From Siphonodentalium dalli (lineage: Eukaryota > Mollusca > Scaphopoda > Gadilida > Siphonodentaliidae): a DNA stretch of 64,000 nucleotides. Location: contig CP136069.1 of NCBI GenBank assembly GCA_032622095.1, positions 205,016,690 through 205,080,689 on the forward strand, in the 5' to 3' direction. Position numbers and translations under genes: made by a program. Of the stretch, positions 1 through 10,855 are shown one piece after another. Below the pieces are notes generated by a model. That model did not search any database. It was not told the DNA's origin and was given only the letters and a program-made list of their open reading frames with translations. Within the stretch, counting starts at the first letter, position 1. The number at the start of each line of letters is the position of its first letter.

Positions 1-33
1 CATGTTAGTAAAAACACAACTGTTTGTATATTT

Positions 34-172
34 TAATTGAGGTCCGTATGAGCCAGGGTCCGTATAAGCCGGGGGTCCGTATAAGCCAGGGTCCGTATCA
101 GCCAGAGGTCCGTATCAGCCAGGGTCCGTATGAGCCAGGGTCCATAAGAGCCAGGGTCTGTATCAGCCGGCA
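34..172 (+). repeat. ~20-bp minisatellite (GGTCCGTATNAGCCA)
   Basis: About seven diverged copies of GGTCCGTAT(G/A/C)AGCC with spacing near 20 bp, directly before a pair of TTAACCC-type elements. Confidence 0.8.
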
Positions 173-183
173 TTCGACTGGAG

Positions 184-395
184 CAGACGACACTCTGTAG
201 TGCATGCTTCCATCTGTGTGAGGCTCCCTGTGGGTTAAACATTAAACTTTATCAGTGAGGTTTTAGATGGATGTCTTAATTACTGACCAAGCCTGGATAT
301 CGTGTGTCTAACCCATAGAGAGCCCCACATAGACTGGAGCAGACGACACTCTGTAGTGCATGCTTCCATCTGTGTGAGGCTCCCTGTGGGTTAAA
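184..395 (+). mobile_element. Two copies of TTAACCC-family MITE, AGAGCCCC subtype
   Basis: 305-395 runs from TAACCCATAGAGAGCCCC to GGCTCCCTGTGGGTTAA with imperfect inverted ends. 184-236 is the 3' part of a second copy with near-identical sequence (GACTGGAGCAGACGACACTC), followed by about 70 bp of shared flank (to 304, and again 396-470). Confidence 0.7.
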
Positions 396-595
396 CATTA
401 AACTTTATCAGTGAGGTTTTAGATGGATGTCTTAATTACTGACCAAGCCTGGATATAGTGTGTCTGACATTTGCAGAATGAGGTCTCAAGAGGGTGAAAT
501 TCACAGAAGATAAATTACACGGCTCTTTGATTATTGTCAGTAAATATTTGGGGGTTTTCACACTTGTTTGAGTCTGAAACTTTTAGGTTCATGCT

Positions 596-868
596 CAATC
601 CTGGATATAGTGTGTCTGGCATTTGCAGAATGAGGTCCTCACAGTGGGCTAGCATCACTAAATTCACCTTCTGGGGACCTTATTCTGCATGGCCTCATCT
701 TCTGTTAAATATATTTTGTCTCAAATTAACATTGTTTTAGCAGTTGAGGCCAAAGCAGAATGAGGTCCCCAGGTAATGAGTTTAGTGAAGCTAGCCTGCT
801 GTGCAGGATAGTGTCACTAAATTCACCCTCTGGGGAACTCATTCTGCAATTGTCAGACATACTATGTC
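596..868 (+). mobile_element. hAT-like foldback MITE, diverged
   Basis: Opens near GTGTGTCTGGCATTTGCAG and closes with CTGCAATTGTCAGACA. Both arms carry GAATGAGGTCC and the AAATTCACC...CTGGGGA blocks. A partial left end also occurs at 455-505. Confidence 0.7.
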
Positions 869-919
869 AATGCTTGAAAGTTTATTTTTTATATTTTTGG
901 TATGCTGAGCAAAAGAAGT

Positions 920-1465
920 TTTGTTGGGGGATATAGAAATGGGAACTGTCGGTCCCTCCGTCCATGGGTCTGTCCACCCATCCATCCAAACTTTGGAGCT
1001 CTATATCTTAGTCATAGGTGGTTGCATTTGAATGATCTCTAGTTTTATATGCTTGTTTGAAAAGCTATTTGATTGGTCTAGCCGTCCGTCCATCTGTCTG
1101 TCTGACCGTCTGCCCGTTATCAGTTTGGTTTCCGGACTTTAGTTTGGGTTATTTTATCGTTGCTAAATTTGGTATGTGAATTTTCCAGACCAAATTACTG
1201 GTCAAGTTCAAATTTGGGTTCGTTCCAATTATTTTGTACTGACTTATGGCTCTTTTCAACTTAAAATATTCAATATTTGAGGTTTCCAGATGATAACTTT
1301 AGTTTGGGTTATTTTATCAGAACCAAATTTGATTTGTGAGTTTTCCAGACCAAAATACAGGCCATGTTCAATTTTGGGTTCGGTCCGAATATTTTTTAAT
1401 GACTAAATTACGGCTCTTTTCGACTTAGAATTTTCATGGAACTGAAGCTATCATATGGAAACAAA
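920..1465 (+). mobile_element. GATAACTTTAGT-type repeat element
   Basis: Starts GTTGGGGGATATAG, has CCGTCCGTCCATC-type tracts, then two diverged modules with GATAACTTTAGTTTGGG, CCAGACCAAA and GGCTCTTTTC. No ORF; non-autonomous. Confidence 0.65.
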
Positions 1466-2176
1466 AATTAAATGGGCAGACAGACAGACAGAAGACAGTC
1501 CAAAACAATACATGTATCATCAGGTGTTGAATGCTTTATGCATGAAGGAATCCTTTCACTGAGAACTCTGTACTTTGGAAATTCTTTTAATTTTTTTCCT
1601 TATTGGAATGGCTTGGAATATTGGATGCTGATATTCTGGCTTGTTTTAATTAGAGTTACTTCCCTTTCACTTGAAGTCGCTTGGCAAATTAATTGCACTG
1701 TTTTTTGTTAGGATCAGAATATTTTTACTCATATGATGATTTATAATGCGAACAATTGATTTTTTATATGGAGATCAAATACACAAGTAATAGTACTAAT
1801 ACCATGTCCACAATATGAAGTGCAACTGAACTCATCTTCTGACCAAGAAGTTATTACATGTATATCATAAGTCTCACAAAATTATTATCTTCATTGAATG
1901 TGGATTGTAAAGGGTCAAAATTGAAGAAAATATTAAAAACCTAATAGTTTTCTGGTCTACTTGCATAGTTTTCGGATATGATATGATACATTGTATTAGC
2001 TTTCTGCTATTACTAGGGACCTCCAAATCAAAAATATATTGTTCGATTATATAGATATAAGTAAATATATTTTAATCGTAAATATTTTAAAACCTAGATG
2101 CACGTTTTGCATGAATCCAGACAAGAATAGTAAGACACTTTTTACCAAAGAATTTCTCTCATGTTCATGTATACCA
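1466..2176. other. No feature recognised
   Basis: AT-rich sequence with short chance ORFs. 1700-1800 and 2880-2990 share diverged sequence (GAACAATTGATTTTT, then GGAG followed by CAAATAC or CAATAATAC), so both belong to an old dispersed repeat. Confidence 0.5.
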
Positions 2177-2588
2177 TTAACCCTTTACCCAACAGAAGGG
2201 CCCTGTGCCAATGCATTCTCTTTTATATGCGAGTCGACCATAGGTCGCCTCGCATATATAAGAGAATGCATTGGCTTAACACATTAAAAATTATAAAATT
2301 GTTAAAGAAAAAGAAAAATTGTTAAAGAAAAAATGGTAAAAAGTGTTAAAAAAAGATTTTTTTTAGGCCAATGCATTCTCTTATATATGCGAGGCGACCT
2401 ATGGTCGACTCGCATATATAAGAGAATGCATTGGCACAGGGCATAACTGTAACTATCACAATGTGGTCAAGGAGCCGATTCCAATGATATCCATATTTGT
2501 ATGGTTCTATTGAGACAGACCGGAGATATTTTAGGCTGTTGAAGCTTTATTTGGCCGGTTTTGGCCGTTTTGTTGGGTAAAGGGTTAA
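2177..2588 (+). mobile_element. piggyBac-like MITE (TTAACCCTTTACCCAACA family), full length
   Basis: Bounded by TTAACCCTTTACCCAACA and TGTTGGGTAAAGGGTTAA. Inside are two hairpins built from CCAATGCATTCTCTTATATA and its complement, separated by an AT-rich spacer. Confidence 0.88.
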
Positions 2589-3310
2589 AGATATGGTAAT
2601 GTTAGTTATGAGTGAAATATTTCAGTTTTGAAGGAGTTTTGGTACCTGAAAACAATGAAATTAAAATTTTTTCTAATATTTCCAAATGATTGCGTAGTCA
2701 TTTAAAAAAAAAAAATTCATGTTTATCACATGTACTAATATCCAGCTGGTTTTTTCCAGACAGATTGTTTTGAAATTCCATTTTGAGATATTCTGGCCAT
2801 GGGTAGACTGTTTTAGAAATATAGAGTTACTCCCCTTCCACTTGTCTCTAGGTGAAGTTAATTGTTTGTTTTTTGTTTGGGATTAAAATATTTGTACTAA
2901 TAATCTATAAATGAACAATTGATTTTTGATATGGAGGTCCAATAATACCCTAGTAATACCAGAGTACTAATACAATGTTAACAATACCCAATTGTTTAAA
3001 ATTTGAATGCTCAAGAGGGCTTTATGAATACCATTGTAAGAACATACTGTGTCTGGTTACTGCAAGAGGATCAAAGTTGTGTGTATTTTAACCTATCATA
3101 TTTAACACCTCTCAAGCTGTGAAGAGCGGCAGGAAAAGGGGTTTAGATTATTATAGGAACCCAGTGTGTCATGTGGTCAGTGCTTTATACTGACTGATGG
3201 CCATTTCAGATCAGTCTTGGCAATGAATCCCATTGTTCGCCCATCAAGGGTTAGACCCTCTCCAACAGTATTCAGCCCAAACTGCATGATCGGACCCACA
3301 CCCGGACCCC
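2589..3310. other. No gene; old repeat remnants
   Basis: AT-rich sequence partly related to 1600-1800; no ORF of interest. Confidence 0.5.
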
Positions 3311-3436
3311 ATTGAACCAGACCGTGCTCGCAAAAGGCCCCCATTGAACCAGACCGTGCTCGCAAAAGGCCCCCATTGAACCAGACCGTGTTCGCAAAAG
3401 GCCACCATTGAATCAGACCGTGCTCACAAAATTTTC
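3308..3436 (+). repeat. 32-bp minisatellite, 4 copies
   Basis: ATTGAACCAGACCGTGCTCG recurs at 3311, 3343, 3375 and 3407 (last copy diverged). Confidence 0.9.
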
Positions 3437-3675
3437 AATTTGACACCCACCTATGGTCGGAAAATTTCCAACTGGTGGCCATTTCAGACCAAATGTAGAA
3501 GAATGTGCTGCTGTTGGTTTTGTTTGTTTTTGGGTTGAATTTTTTTTGGGTATGCTTAAGCATGCTATAGCGAATTTAAAAACAAACTGGATAAAACCTT
3601 AGGGGCATGTTATAACTAAAAACTATCACCAAGTATTCATAGTAATAATTTTGATGCCCATGAAAAACGTAAGGT

Positions 3676-3902
3676 TCCCTGGCACTAAACCTACAAAATA
3701 AGTCTGTTAAACAATATAAGAAAAAATTATTAAAATTGCAAAAAATTGTAAAAAATAATAACAAATGATGTAAAATTGTTAGGCCAATGCATTCTCTTAT
3801 ATATGCGAGGCGACCTATGGTCGACTTGCATATATAAGAGAATGCATTGGCACAGGGTATATGGGTTGATACAAAAATCGGTCCTGGCACTGAAAGGGTT
3901 AA
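3676..3902 (+). mobile_element. TTAACCC-family MITE, 5' truncated
   Basis: Contains CTGGCACTAAACCTACAAAA, a CCAATGCATTCTCTTATATA hairpin and the right end CCTGGCACTGAAAGGGTTAA. The left TTAACCCTTTGAG end seen in the copy at 35641 is missing. Confidence 0.75.
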
Positions 3903-3911
3903 AGCCAAGTT

Positions 3912-4268
3912 AAAGGGGTACTGTACACTAAATCCAGTCATTTATGGGACCATCTCCTTTTATAATCAACACAATATATGCAACAAATGAATGAATTTGA
4001 GCCATGGATTGGTGCAAAATACACTCATCTGCTCTATGAATGATGAAAACAACATGGTAATAATAATGAAAATGAATAAATGGCATGATCGAGTCATAAA
4101 CTCATTTTCATTATATTTACCATGTTATTTGCATCGCTCATAGAGCACATATGAGTGTATTTTGAACTAATCCATGATTCAAATTCATTCATTTGTTGCA
4201 TATATTCTGTTGCATATAAAAGGAGATGGTCCCATAAATGACCGGATTTAGTGTACAGTACCCCTTTG
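3912..4268 (+). mobile_element. Long inverted-repeat MITE (AAAGGGGTACTGTACACTAA)
   Basis: Arms of about 150 bp, from AAAGGGGTACTGTACACTAA to TTAGTGTACAGTACCCCTTT, with CTCATAGAGCA / TGCTCTATGAA in the inner arms. Single copy in this window. Confidence 0.85.
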
Positions 4269-4269
4269 A

Positions 4270-5323
4270 AAAACAGCATATTCCACATTAATTACTGGTT
4301 GGAAATTCAAAAAATGAGAACAATTTCAACCTATATGTCTTGTAAAATATCAACCTGCATGTGGTGTAAATTTTCCATTTAATGTGTCAGGCATGAAATT
4401 TAGAACTGTTGAAACTTTTTACCCCCCCCCCGTCATGTTGTCACATCCCTGCCATGGATACTGACATTGCGATGTATACAAGTAGAAATCTGTTAGATAT
4501 ACCATACAGAATTCAAAGAGTTAAGCTCGTCAATAAATGGCAACATTTGGCACATAAAAAAACATGTGACCCTTGGGCGACATTAACCATAGTCTGGTGG
4601 CCCTTCCTTCCTTTGTTGTCTATCTGTGGTCATTTCATTGCAGAGTACATAACTCAGCACAGGCAATCAAAGGCCCAGTGATTTGCAGTCTGTGTTAAAA
4701 TTCACATGAAATTAGAACCCACATATGTTCACATTCTGTTTGTATGAGATGCTGTCTCGGCTTGCGGTGGGTTAATTTTCTAAACATTAAGACAAGACAC
4801 TTCATGTTAGTCGTGTGTTTACTATAGATACTACCGGTGGTATTTAAATTCTTTATGGTCTCAACATTTATCCCTGTTTCAATTTTTTGATTGGAATGAA
4901 AATTCTTCCTGTATTAATTGGATTAAAATTATAACTTCATGTGTTCCATTGTTTGGACTAATCAGTGATTTAGATCATTTCGAATCATATTCCGATATAC
5001 TGGATTTATAGTGCTGCAGCAATTAAATCAAGGAATAAATTCACAGTTTTGGTGAAATTTCAGTGTGTTTACAGTGATATTTGTCAATTTCATGTTTAAA
5101 AGCGTCAACCTCAGAAAATTAACTGCTAATCTAACTCTTTTCTTCAAAGACATACTGTTAGTAACAGGATTTTCTTTATTCCTAAGCATGTTACCATGGA
5201 GACCAGATTTTAGTGACACTATTCACTAAAGACAGCAGTATTCCTTGTTTTTGTGGAATATTGCTTTAAAATTTAAAAGACTTGAGGCTTTTGCTAAATC
5301 TCTGATGTTTGAACTTAAGGACA
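4270..5323. other. Presumed upstream region of DYRK4 exon 1
   Basis: Mostly single-copy AT-rich DNA. I see no convincing core promoter, CpG cluster or conserved box, only chance ORFs. Confidence 0.35.
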
Positions 5324-5425
5324 ATGGGTGATGTCCACATAATTCTCTCGGATCGGGAGCTCAGTTCAGCTCTCAAGAGGCAAAAAGCAGCCGCTTATAA
5401 TATTCCTAACCTTCGACCACCTAAG
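5324..5425 (+). CDS. DYRK4: DYRK4 exon 1 (candidate first coding exon)
   Basis: ATG at 5324 opens 34 codons starting MGDVHIILSD and ending NLRPPK, followed by a good donor (AAG|GTGAGA). The exon ends in phase 0, which fits the phase-0 start of exon 2. The peptide is basic with a short predicted helix (SSALKRQKAAAY) and looks coding, but I recognise no domain and no homolog. The 5' UTR start and promoter could not be located; the preceding kilobase has no clear TATA or CpG-rich block. Assignment to this gene rests on strand, order and phase. It could instead be an exon of an unrelated transcript, since two other candidate first exons lie in the following 31-kb intron. Confidence 0.55.
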
Positions 5426-5626
5426 GTGAGAACATTAGGGCTGTAACGATTCATCATGAATTCAATGTACTGTGATATACTTTCAAACGATACTTGTATT
5501 GTATTGCAACATGTGTACCGTGATACAAAGACGATTCAAGTAATTTCTTTCGGTGGGCATGTGTAAATGAACAAAACATGCAATTTTATCTTGAGTTTAC
5601 ATATCTATTACATTTATTTGATCATA

Positions 5627-5788
5627 TACAGTAATGCCCTAAGTAATCGACTCCTTAAACACAGCAGAATTATGGGTAACTTTTCAGGATTTCTTCGGAA
5701 ATATGGCTTGTTGCCATTCATCGGAAAGCTCTCTCCGACTAAATCCTGAAAAGTTACCCATAATTCTGCTGTGTTAAGCATTACTGTA
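5627..5788 (+). mobile_element. Tc1/mariner-like foldback MITE (TACAGTAATGCCC)
   Basis: TA-flanked, CAGTAATGCCCTAA at the left and GCATTACTG at the right. Near-palindromic arms contain GGATTTAGTCGGAAATATGG variants; the loop is partly deleted. Confidence 0.85.
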
Positions 5789-5796
5789 GCTCACTA

Positions 5797-5916
5797 TTAA
5801 CCCATTCATGACTGGAGCTTCCTGAATTTTTGTGAAAAACCCTGTGCAAATGCATTCTCTTATATATGCAAGTATCCCATAGGTCGCCTCACATATATAA
5901 GAGAATGCATTGGCCA
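5797..5916 (+). mobile_element. TTAACCC-family MITE, CATGACTGGAGC subtype, partial
   Basis: Left end TTAACCCATTCATGACTGGA, then one hairpin of the shared core; no right end seen. Confidence 0.65.
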
Positions 5917-6136
5917 AACAAATTTTATATTATTTTTTACAATTGTTAAAGATTTTAAGACAAAATGATAAAAAATTGTTGAAGAATGTGTAAGAAATAA
6001 TGATAAAAAAATTATAAAAGTTAATAAAGAATGTAATATATGGGATCCAGCCCTCCTCTTGCCCTCGGCTGAGGAGAGTGCAAAGTCATAATACATTTAT
6101 GCATAGGCAAAACAGCTCTTTTGATAGTTGGGCCCC

Positions 6137-6595
6137 AAGCCTTGAAAAAGTTTGTCTGTAATTTACAGAATGAGATCCCCAGAGGGTGAATTTAGTGACA
6201 CTATTCTGCACAGCGGGCTAGCATCACTAAATTCACCCTCTGGGTACCTCATTCTGCTTAGGCCTCATCTTCTCTGAAAAGTAACTTTATTATCAAATTA
6301 GTTTCTTTAGAAACTTTTTCACAAAGATTCTTTTTTCTTTTTTAGTTTATTTTCTCTATATCCATAAATTGGCAGATGACACATTGCATAATTGAGGTTC
6401 CCAATGGGTGTACGTCACGGTATTCACCATCTGGGAACTTATCTGAATCTAGGTCTCCCATAGCAGATGAGGCTATGCAGAATGATGTCCCCAGAGGATG
6501 AATTTGGTGATGCTAGCCCGCTATGCGGGATAGCGTCACCAAATTCACCCTCTGGAGACCTCATTCTGCAAATGTCCAGCACCTTATTCTCAGGC
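6137..6595 (+). mobile_element. hAT-like foldback MITE, long form
   Basis: AAGCCTTGAAAAAG at the left, two internal palindromes of the CCCTCTGGG(G)ACCTCATTCTG type, and a middle segment (ATATCCATAAATTGGCAGAT) shared with copies at 40958 and 61887. Confidence 0.8.
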
Positions 6596-6910
6596 CTAAT
6601 TATGGTTGAAGACACTTGTACTGATGCATGGCTGATGTAAGAATAATTGTAAGAATAATGTATAAATGGTTCTGTAGATAGCTTAATTAACAACACACAG
6701 TAATTAACAACAGATGGTAATTAACAGCACACTGTGACCCATCCACTCTTCTATCAAGGTGATGATAGGCTAAATGTCAAGGCAACCTCATGATCAAAGG
6801 GTATGTTATTATTTTACGTTTTTATTTTTGTTATTTGTGATCCCAAATTTCTCTAATAATTTACTTTGGTCCAAACGCTTTCATACATTCATAATGTCGT
6901 CAGCTTGTTA

Positions 6911-7070
6911 TATTACTAAAGTGATGTGAAACATTCCGACATGGTGCTAATATTACTAAAGTGATGTGAAACATTCCGGCATGGTGCTAATATTACTAAA
7001 GTGATGTGAAACATTCCGGCATGGTGCTAATATTACTAAAGTGATGTGAAACATTCCGACATGGTGCTAA
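6911..7070 (+). repeat. 40-bp minisatellite, 4 copies
   Basis: TATTACTAAAGTGATGTGAA at 6911, 6951, 6991 and 7031; copies differ only at CGAC/CGGC. Confidence 0.95.
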
Positions 7071-7118
7071 AATAGAAGTGGATAATAAGCATGCTCATAG
7101 TAGTTATTTTTACGAATA

Positions 7119-7370
7119 TTAATCCTTTACCCAACAAACCGGCCAAAACCGGCCAAATAAAGCTTCAACAGCCTAAAATATCTTCGGTCTGTCTCAATAA
7201 CACCATACAAATATGGATATCATTGGAACCGGCTCCTTGACCACATTGTGATAGTTACAGTTATGCCCTGTGCCAATGCATTCTCTTATATATGCGAGGC
7301 GACCTATGGTCGACTCGCATATATAAGAGAATGCATTGGCACAGGGCCCTTCTGTTGGGTAAAGGGTTAA
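7119..7370 (+). mobile_element. piggyBac-like MITE, reverse orientation, short form
   Basis: TTAATCCTTTACCCAACAAA to TTCTGTTGGGTAAAGGGTTAA ends, with a single core hairpin. Confidence 0.88.
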
Positions 7371-7778
7371 TCCAAATTGACAACACACACCGTCATTCTT
7401 ATATTTTAATTAAATGCAGTGACACTCGGCAGTGAAATCATTTGCATTAGTTTATTACCAATAGTTGCGTCCTGAATTGAGTTGTAAATGTTTAAAATTG
7501 AGCGTAGTTCAGACGATGTTTTCTATGTAGTGGTACCATCGGGTTTGTTCGAGGTGTTAGGCCATGCTAGTAGAATGCTACATTCCTCCAATTGGCATAG
7601 CGCCTGAGTACTAACTTATAAGTTTCATGCACCCGAACAAGTCTGTAATATGTCTTTAAATAGTAATTTTTTGCTGATATCCTTAAATAGAGATTTTATT
7701 CGCTTGTACAGTGTCTCTTAGAAATAGGCAGATTATTAGATAAAGCATATCAAATTTAAATAGTACTATTTACAAAAC

Positions 7779-8041
7779 TTAACCCTTCCATAACTGGAGG
7801 TTCTTGAAATTTGCGAAATTCCTGTGCCAATGCATTCTCTTACATATGCGAATTGCCCATATATTGAATATAATATTGAAGAGAATATATTGGCCTAACA
7901 ATATTTACATTGACCGTGTAAGCCAGTGCATTCTCCTATATATTCAAGGCTGCCTATGGGAGACTCGCCACATATATATTAGAGAATGCACTGGCACAGG
8001 GTCATTAATGCTGCACCATCGCAGCTCCCATCATGAAAGGG
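7779..8041 (+). mobile_element. TTAACCC-family MITE, TGGAGC subtype
   Basis: TTAACCCTTCCATAACTGGA at the left; right end GCTCCCATCATGAAAGGGT lacks the final TTAA. Two diverged core hairpins. Confidence 0.75.
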
Positions 8042-9235
8042 TGTTCATATTTTTACCTTCCCTTACAAACAAAATGTGGTTATGCTGGAATCGGCCTGTC
8101 CATGGATGCAACTTTGTCCGAGTTTCTAAATAAAAATGTTTTAAGGAATGAAGCCACTTGATTATTTTCAGCTTTGTTTTTGTCGCTTTATCAACCTTGA
8201 AATAGATGGATTTGTAGCCCAAGTACAGACGGGAGTGGAGGTGTTGTTCTGGTCGTGTTGTATCCTTGCTGCATAATTACACATATGTAAAAATCTTTTT
8301 TAGAACACCACTAGTAATCTATAAACTCCCACAGCTGTAAAACCTCAAATTTATACCCCAACCTTTTATTTTTTCATCATGTTCTCTTTCATGGGTAATT
8401 TCCTGTAGCATATGTGCTTGGTAATTTGCCGTTTCCAATGTGTACTCGGCCTGCAACATATGTTTTTACCTGCTACCTACGCAACCCACCTCTAACACCA
8501 GTCCCATGGCAGACCTCTGTTCTGGTCATTAATTAGAGGTATGATCATGGTAATCCTATGCATATTCACTCTAATTACGTTGGTTCTGCTTCCGTATAAT
8601 GGGATTTTTGTTCCACCAACTTGTGTGAGATTCAGAGCTGGTGTATCTGTCGATCATGACATGAATCTCTTTTCCATGTTAGAAGGAACTAAATAAGTAG
8701 AATTACTTCCCTTTCATTTTTACAGGGTATCTTGTATAAAAAAAATGCTGGCACATGATTGGTATATAATATTTCAAATAAATTAAATTAATTTTTGGTG
8801 TCACTTTTAAAAGTGTTGAAACTTTATGAAATAAATGCATAGAAAATTTGTTCATTAAAGCATGTTGTCCTATACTCTAGAACATTAGTAAAATGTAAAA
8901 TATATTCAGTAAACAAATGGTAATGGCTCAACATATTAGATTTGAAATACAGTAACTCCTCCCAGGTTGAACAAAATTACTGGAAATTGTGTATTGCTAC
9001 ATGATACCATTGTGTGGACGTGTATAATTATGTATTGTTACCTTATAACGTTGTGTGGGCGTGTATAATTATGGTGATGAGATTTACTCATCACAAGCAG
9101 ATACAAAAGATAACGGGGCGTTTACTGTTTCATTCTGCTTTACTATTCATTTAATTAATCCCACCAAGAATTATATATAACTGTAGGTAAAGCCCTACAT
9201 CATGGACCAAAGCACCAGCATAGAAAAATGGTCCA
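8042..9235. other. No feature recognised
   Basis: AT-rich, apparently single-copy intron 1 sequence; a short partial duplication of GTGTGG(A/G)CGTGTATAATTATG occurs at 9010-9075. Confidence 0.5.
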
Positions 9236-9754
9236 TACCCATTATTCTTATCATGGTGCATACCCATTATTCTTATCATGGTGCGTACCCATTATTCTTA
9301 TCATGGTGCATACCCATTATTCTTATCATGGTGCGTACCCATTATTCTTATCATGGTGCGTACCCATTATTCTTATCATGGTGCATACCCATTATTCTTA
9401 TCATGGTGCGTACCCATTATTCTTATCATGGTGCATACCCATTATTCTTATCATGGTGCGTACCCATTATTCTTATCATGGTGCGTACCCATTATTCTTA
9501 TCATGGTGCATACCCATTATTCTTATCATGGTGCGTACCCATTATTCTTATCATGGTGCGTACCCATTATTCTTATCATGGTGCGTACCCATTATTCTTA
9601 TCATGGTGCGTGCCCATTATTCTTATCATGGTGCGTACCCATTATTCTTATCATGGTGCGTACCCATTATTCTTATCATGGTGCGTGCCCATTATTCTTA
9701 TCATGGTGCGTACCCATTATTCTTATCATGGTGCGTACCCATTATTCTTATCGA
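9236..9754 (+). repeat. 25-bp minisatellite, about 20 copies
   Basis: Unit CCCATTATTCTTATCATGGTGCGTA in pieces no longer than 25 bp; the variable site is GCGTA/GCATA/GCGTG. Open in all three + frames only because no stop occurs in the unit. Confidence 0.96.
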
Positions 9755-10051
9755 ATCATTCTTATTTTTTTTCTGATTGCTTTTCATGTCCACTTTAGCT
9801 GAAAGTTTCGTCTGGTAGGTTTTTCAAGATTTATCTATCATGGAAATGCGCTGTTGAACTGTACATGTTTATTCCTTGCAGTCCTATCCAATCGTTCATG
9901 TATGTATTGAAAAGTACACAAAAATGTGTACCAATGAACGTATCAATGGGAACTATTACATAAAATTCGTGCGGAAAGTCAGACAGTTATCTCATAGGTT
10001 AGCATGTTTCCAGGATAAATAACTCTTGAAAAAAGACACCACTAGTTCCAC

Positions 10052-10366
10052 TATATGCGGGGCCTCAGTGGCTCAGTCGGTAAGGGGTACAACTCAAAGC
10101 CATCTCACCCCTGAACTCTGGCTATAAGGGTTCAAATCCACATGTTTCCATCGTGGACTTTGTAATTCAAAATTGTTATCTGGTGGAGTTGCCAGTTAAT
10201 CTCCGATGGCCGGTGGTTGCCGTACATGGTCGACAAGTTTATCAGCCATTGAAATCACTGTTAGATTAGCTGTAAGTGTGCGTAATTCCTCCACCACTAA
10301 AACTGGTAATGTCATGATTTGGCCTTAGTTGCTGAAAATGGCATTAAAAACCCCAATCAATCAATC
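10052..10366 (+). mobile_element. tRNA-derived SINE
   Basis: The head has a pol III A box (GTGGCTCAGTCGG, 10069-) and B box (GGGTTCAAATCC, 10128-). A body without coding potential follows, and the 3' end carries CATTAAAAACCCCAATCAATC, a short AATC tail. TCCACTA flanks both sides (10047 and 10365) as a short target duplication. A true tRNA is excluded because the acceptor arm does not pair. Confidence 0.85.
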
Positions 10367-10369
10367 CAC

Positions 10370-10573
10370 TACAGTAATACCCCAAATAATCGACTCCTTA
10401 ACCACTGCAGAATTATGGGTTATTTTTCATGATTTAGTCGGAAATATGGCTTGTTGCCATTCATCGGAGAGCTTTCACTGAGAGCTTTCTGATGAATGGC
10501 AACAAGCCATATTTCCGACTAAATCCTGAAAAGTTACCCATAATTCTGCTGTGGTTAAGGAGTCGATTAGTTA
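10370..10573 (+). mobile_element. Tc1/mariner-like foldback MITE, 3' end lost
   Basis: TACAGTAATACCCCAAATAA at the left, long arms with TTCATCGGAGAGC / GAGAGCTTTCTGATGAA. The expected GGGCATTACTGTA is absent. Confidence 0.85.
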
Positions 10574-10588
10574 GAACTTCAGAATAGC

Positions 10589-10751
10589 CAAGCCTTGAAA
10601 TAGGGTGTTTGTCATTTGCAGAATGAGGTCCCCAGAGGGTGAATTTAGTGATGCTACCCCGCATAGCGGGCTAGCATCACCAAATTCACCCTCTGTGGAC
10701 CTCATTCTGCTTACACCTCAGCAGAATGACAGACACCCTATTTCAAGGCTT
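10589..10751 (+). mobile_element. hAT-like foldback MITE, short form
   Basis: CAAGCCTTGAAATAGGGTGT to CACCCTATTTCAAGGCTT, with near-identical flanks CAGAATAG on both sides (8 bp). Confidence 0.88.
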
Positions 10752-10855
10752 CAGAATAGCCTGAATATCCAGGGTATTAATAATCTTGAAAATTTTCAAG
10801 AGATGTTTTTGTATTCAGTTCTAGAATTTCATTAGATCTGAACTCGGGAACTTAA

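Noticed and set aside
9202-9802. Three overlapping ORFs of 174-198 codons
   Set aside because: They exist only because the 25-bp unit has no stop; all three + frames are open and encode the same cyclic peptide.
10060-10140. tRNA gene
   Set aside because: A and B boxes are present, but the acceptor stem does not pair and a SINE body with an AATC tail follows.
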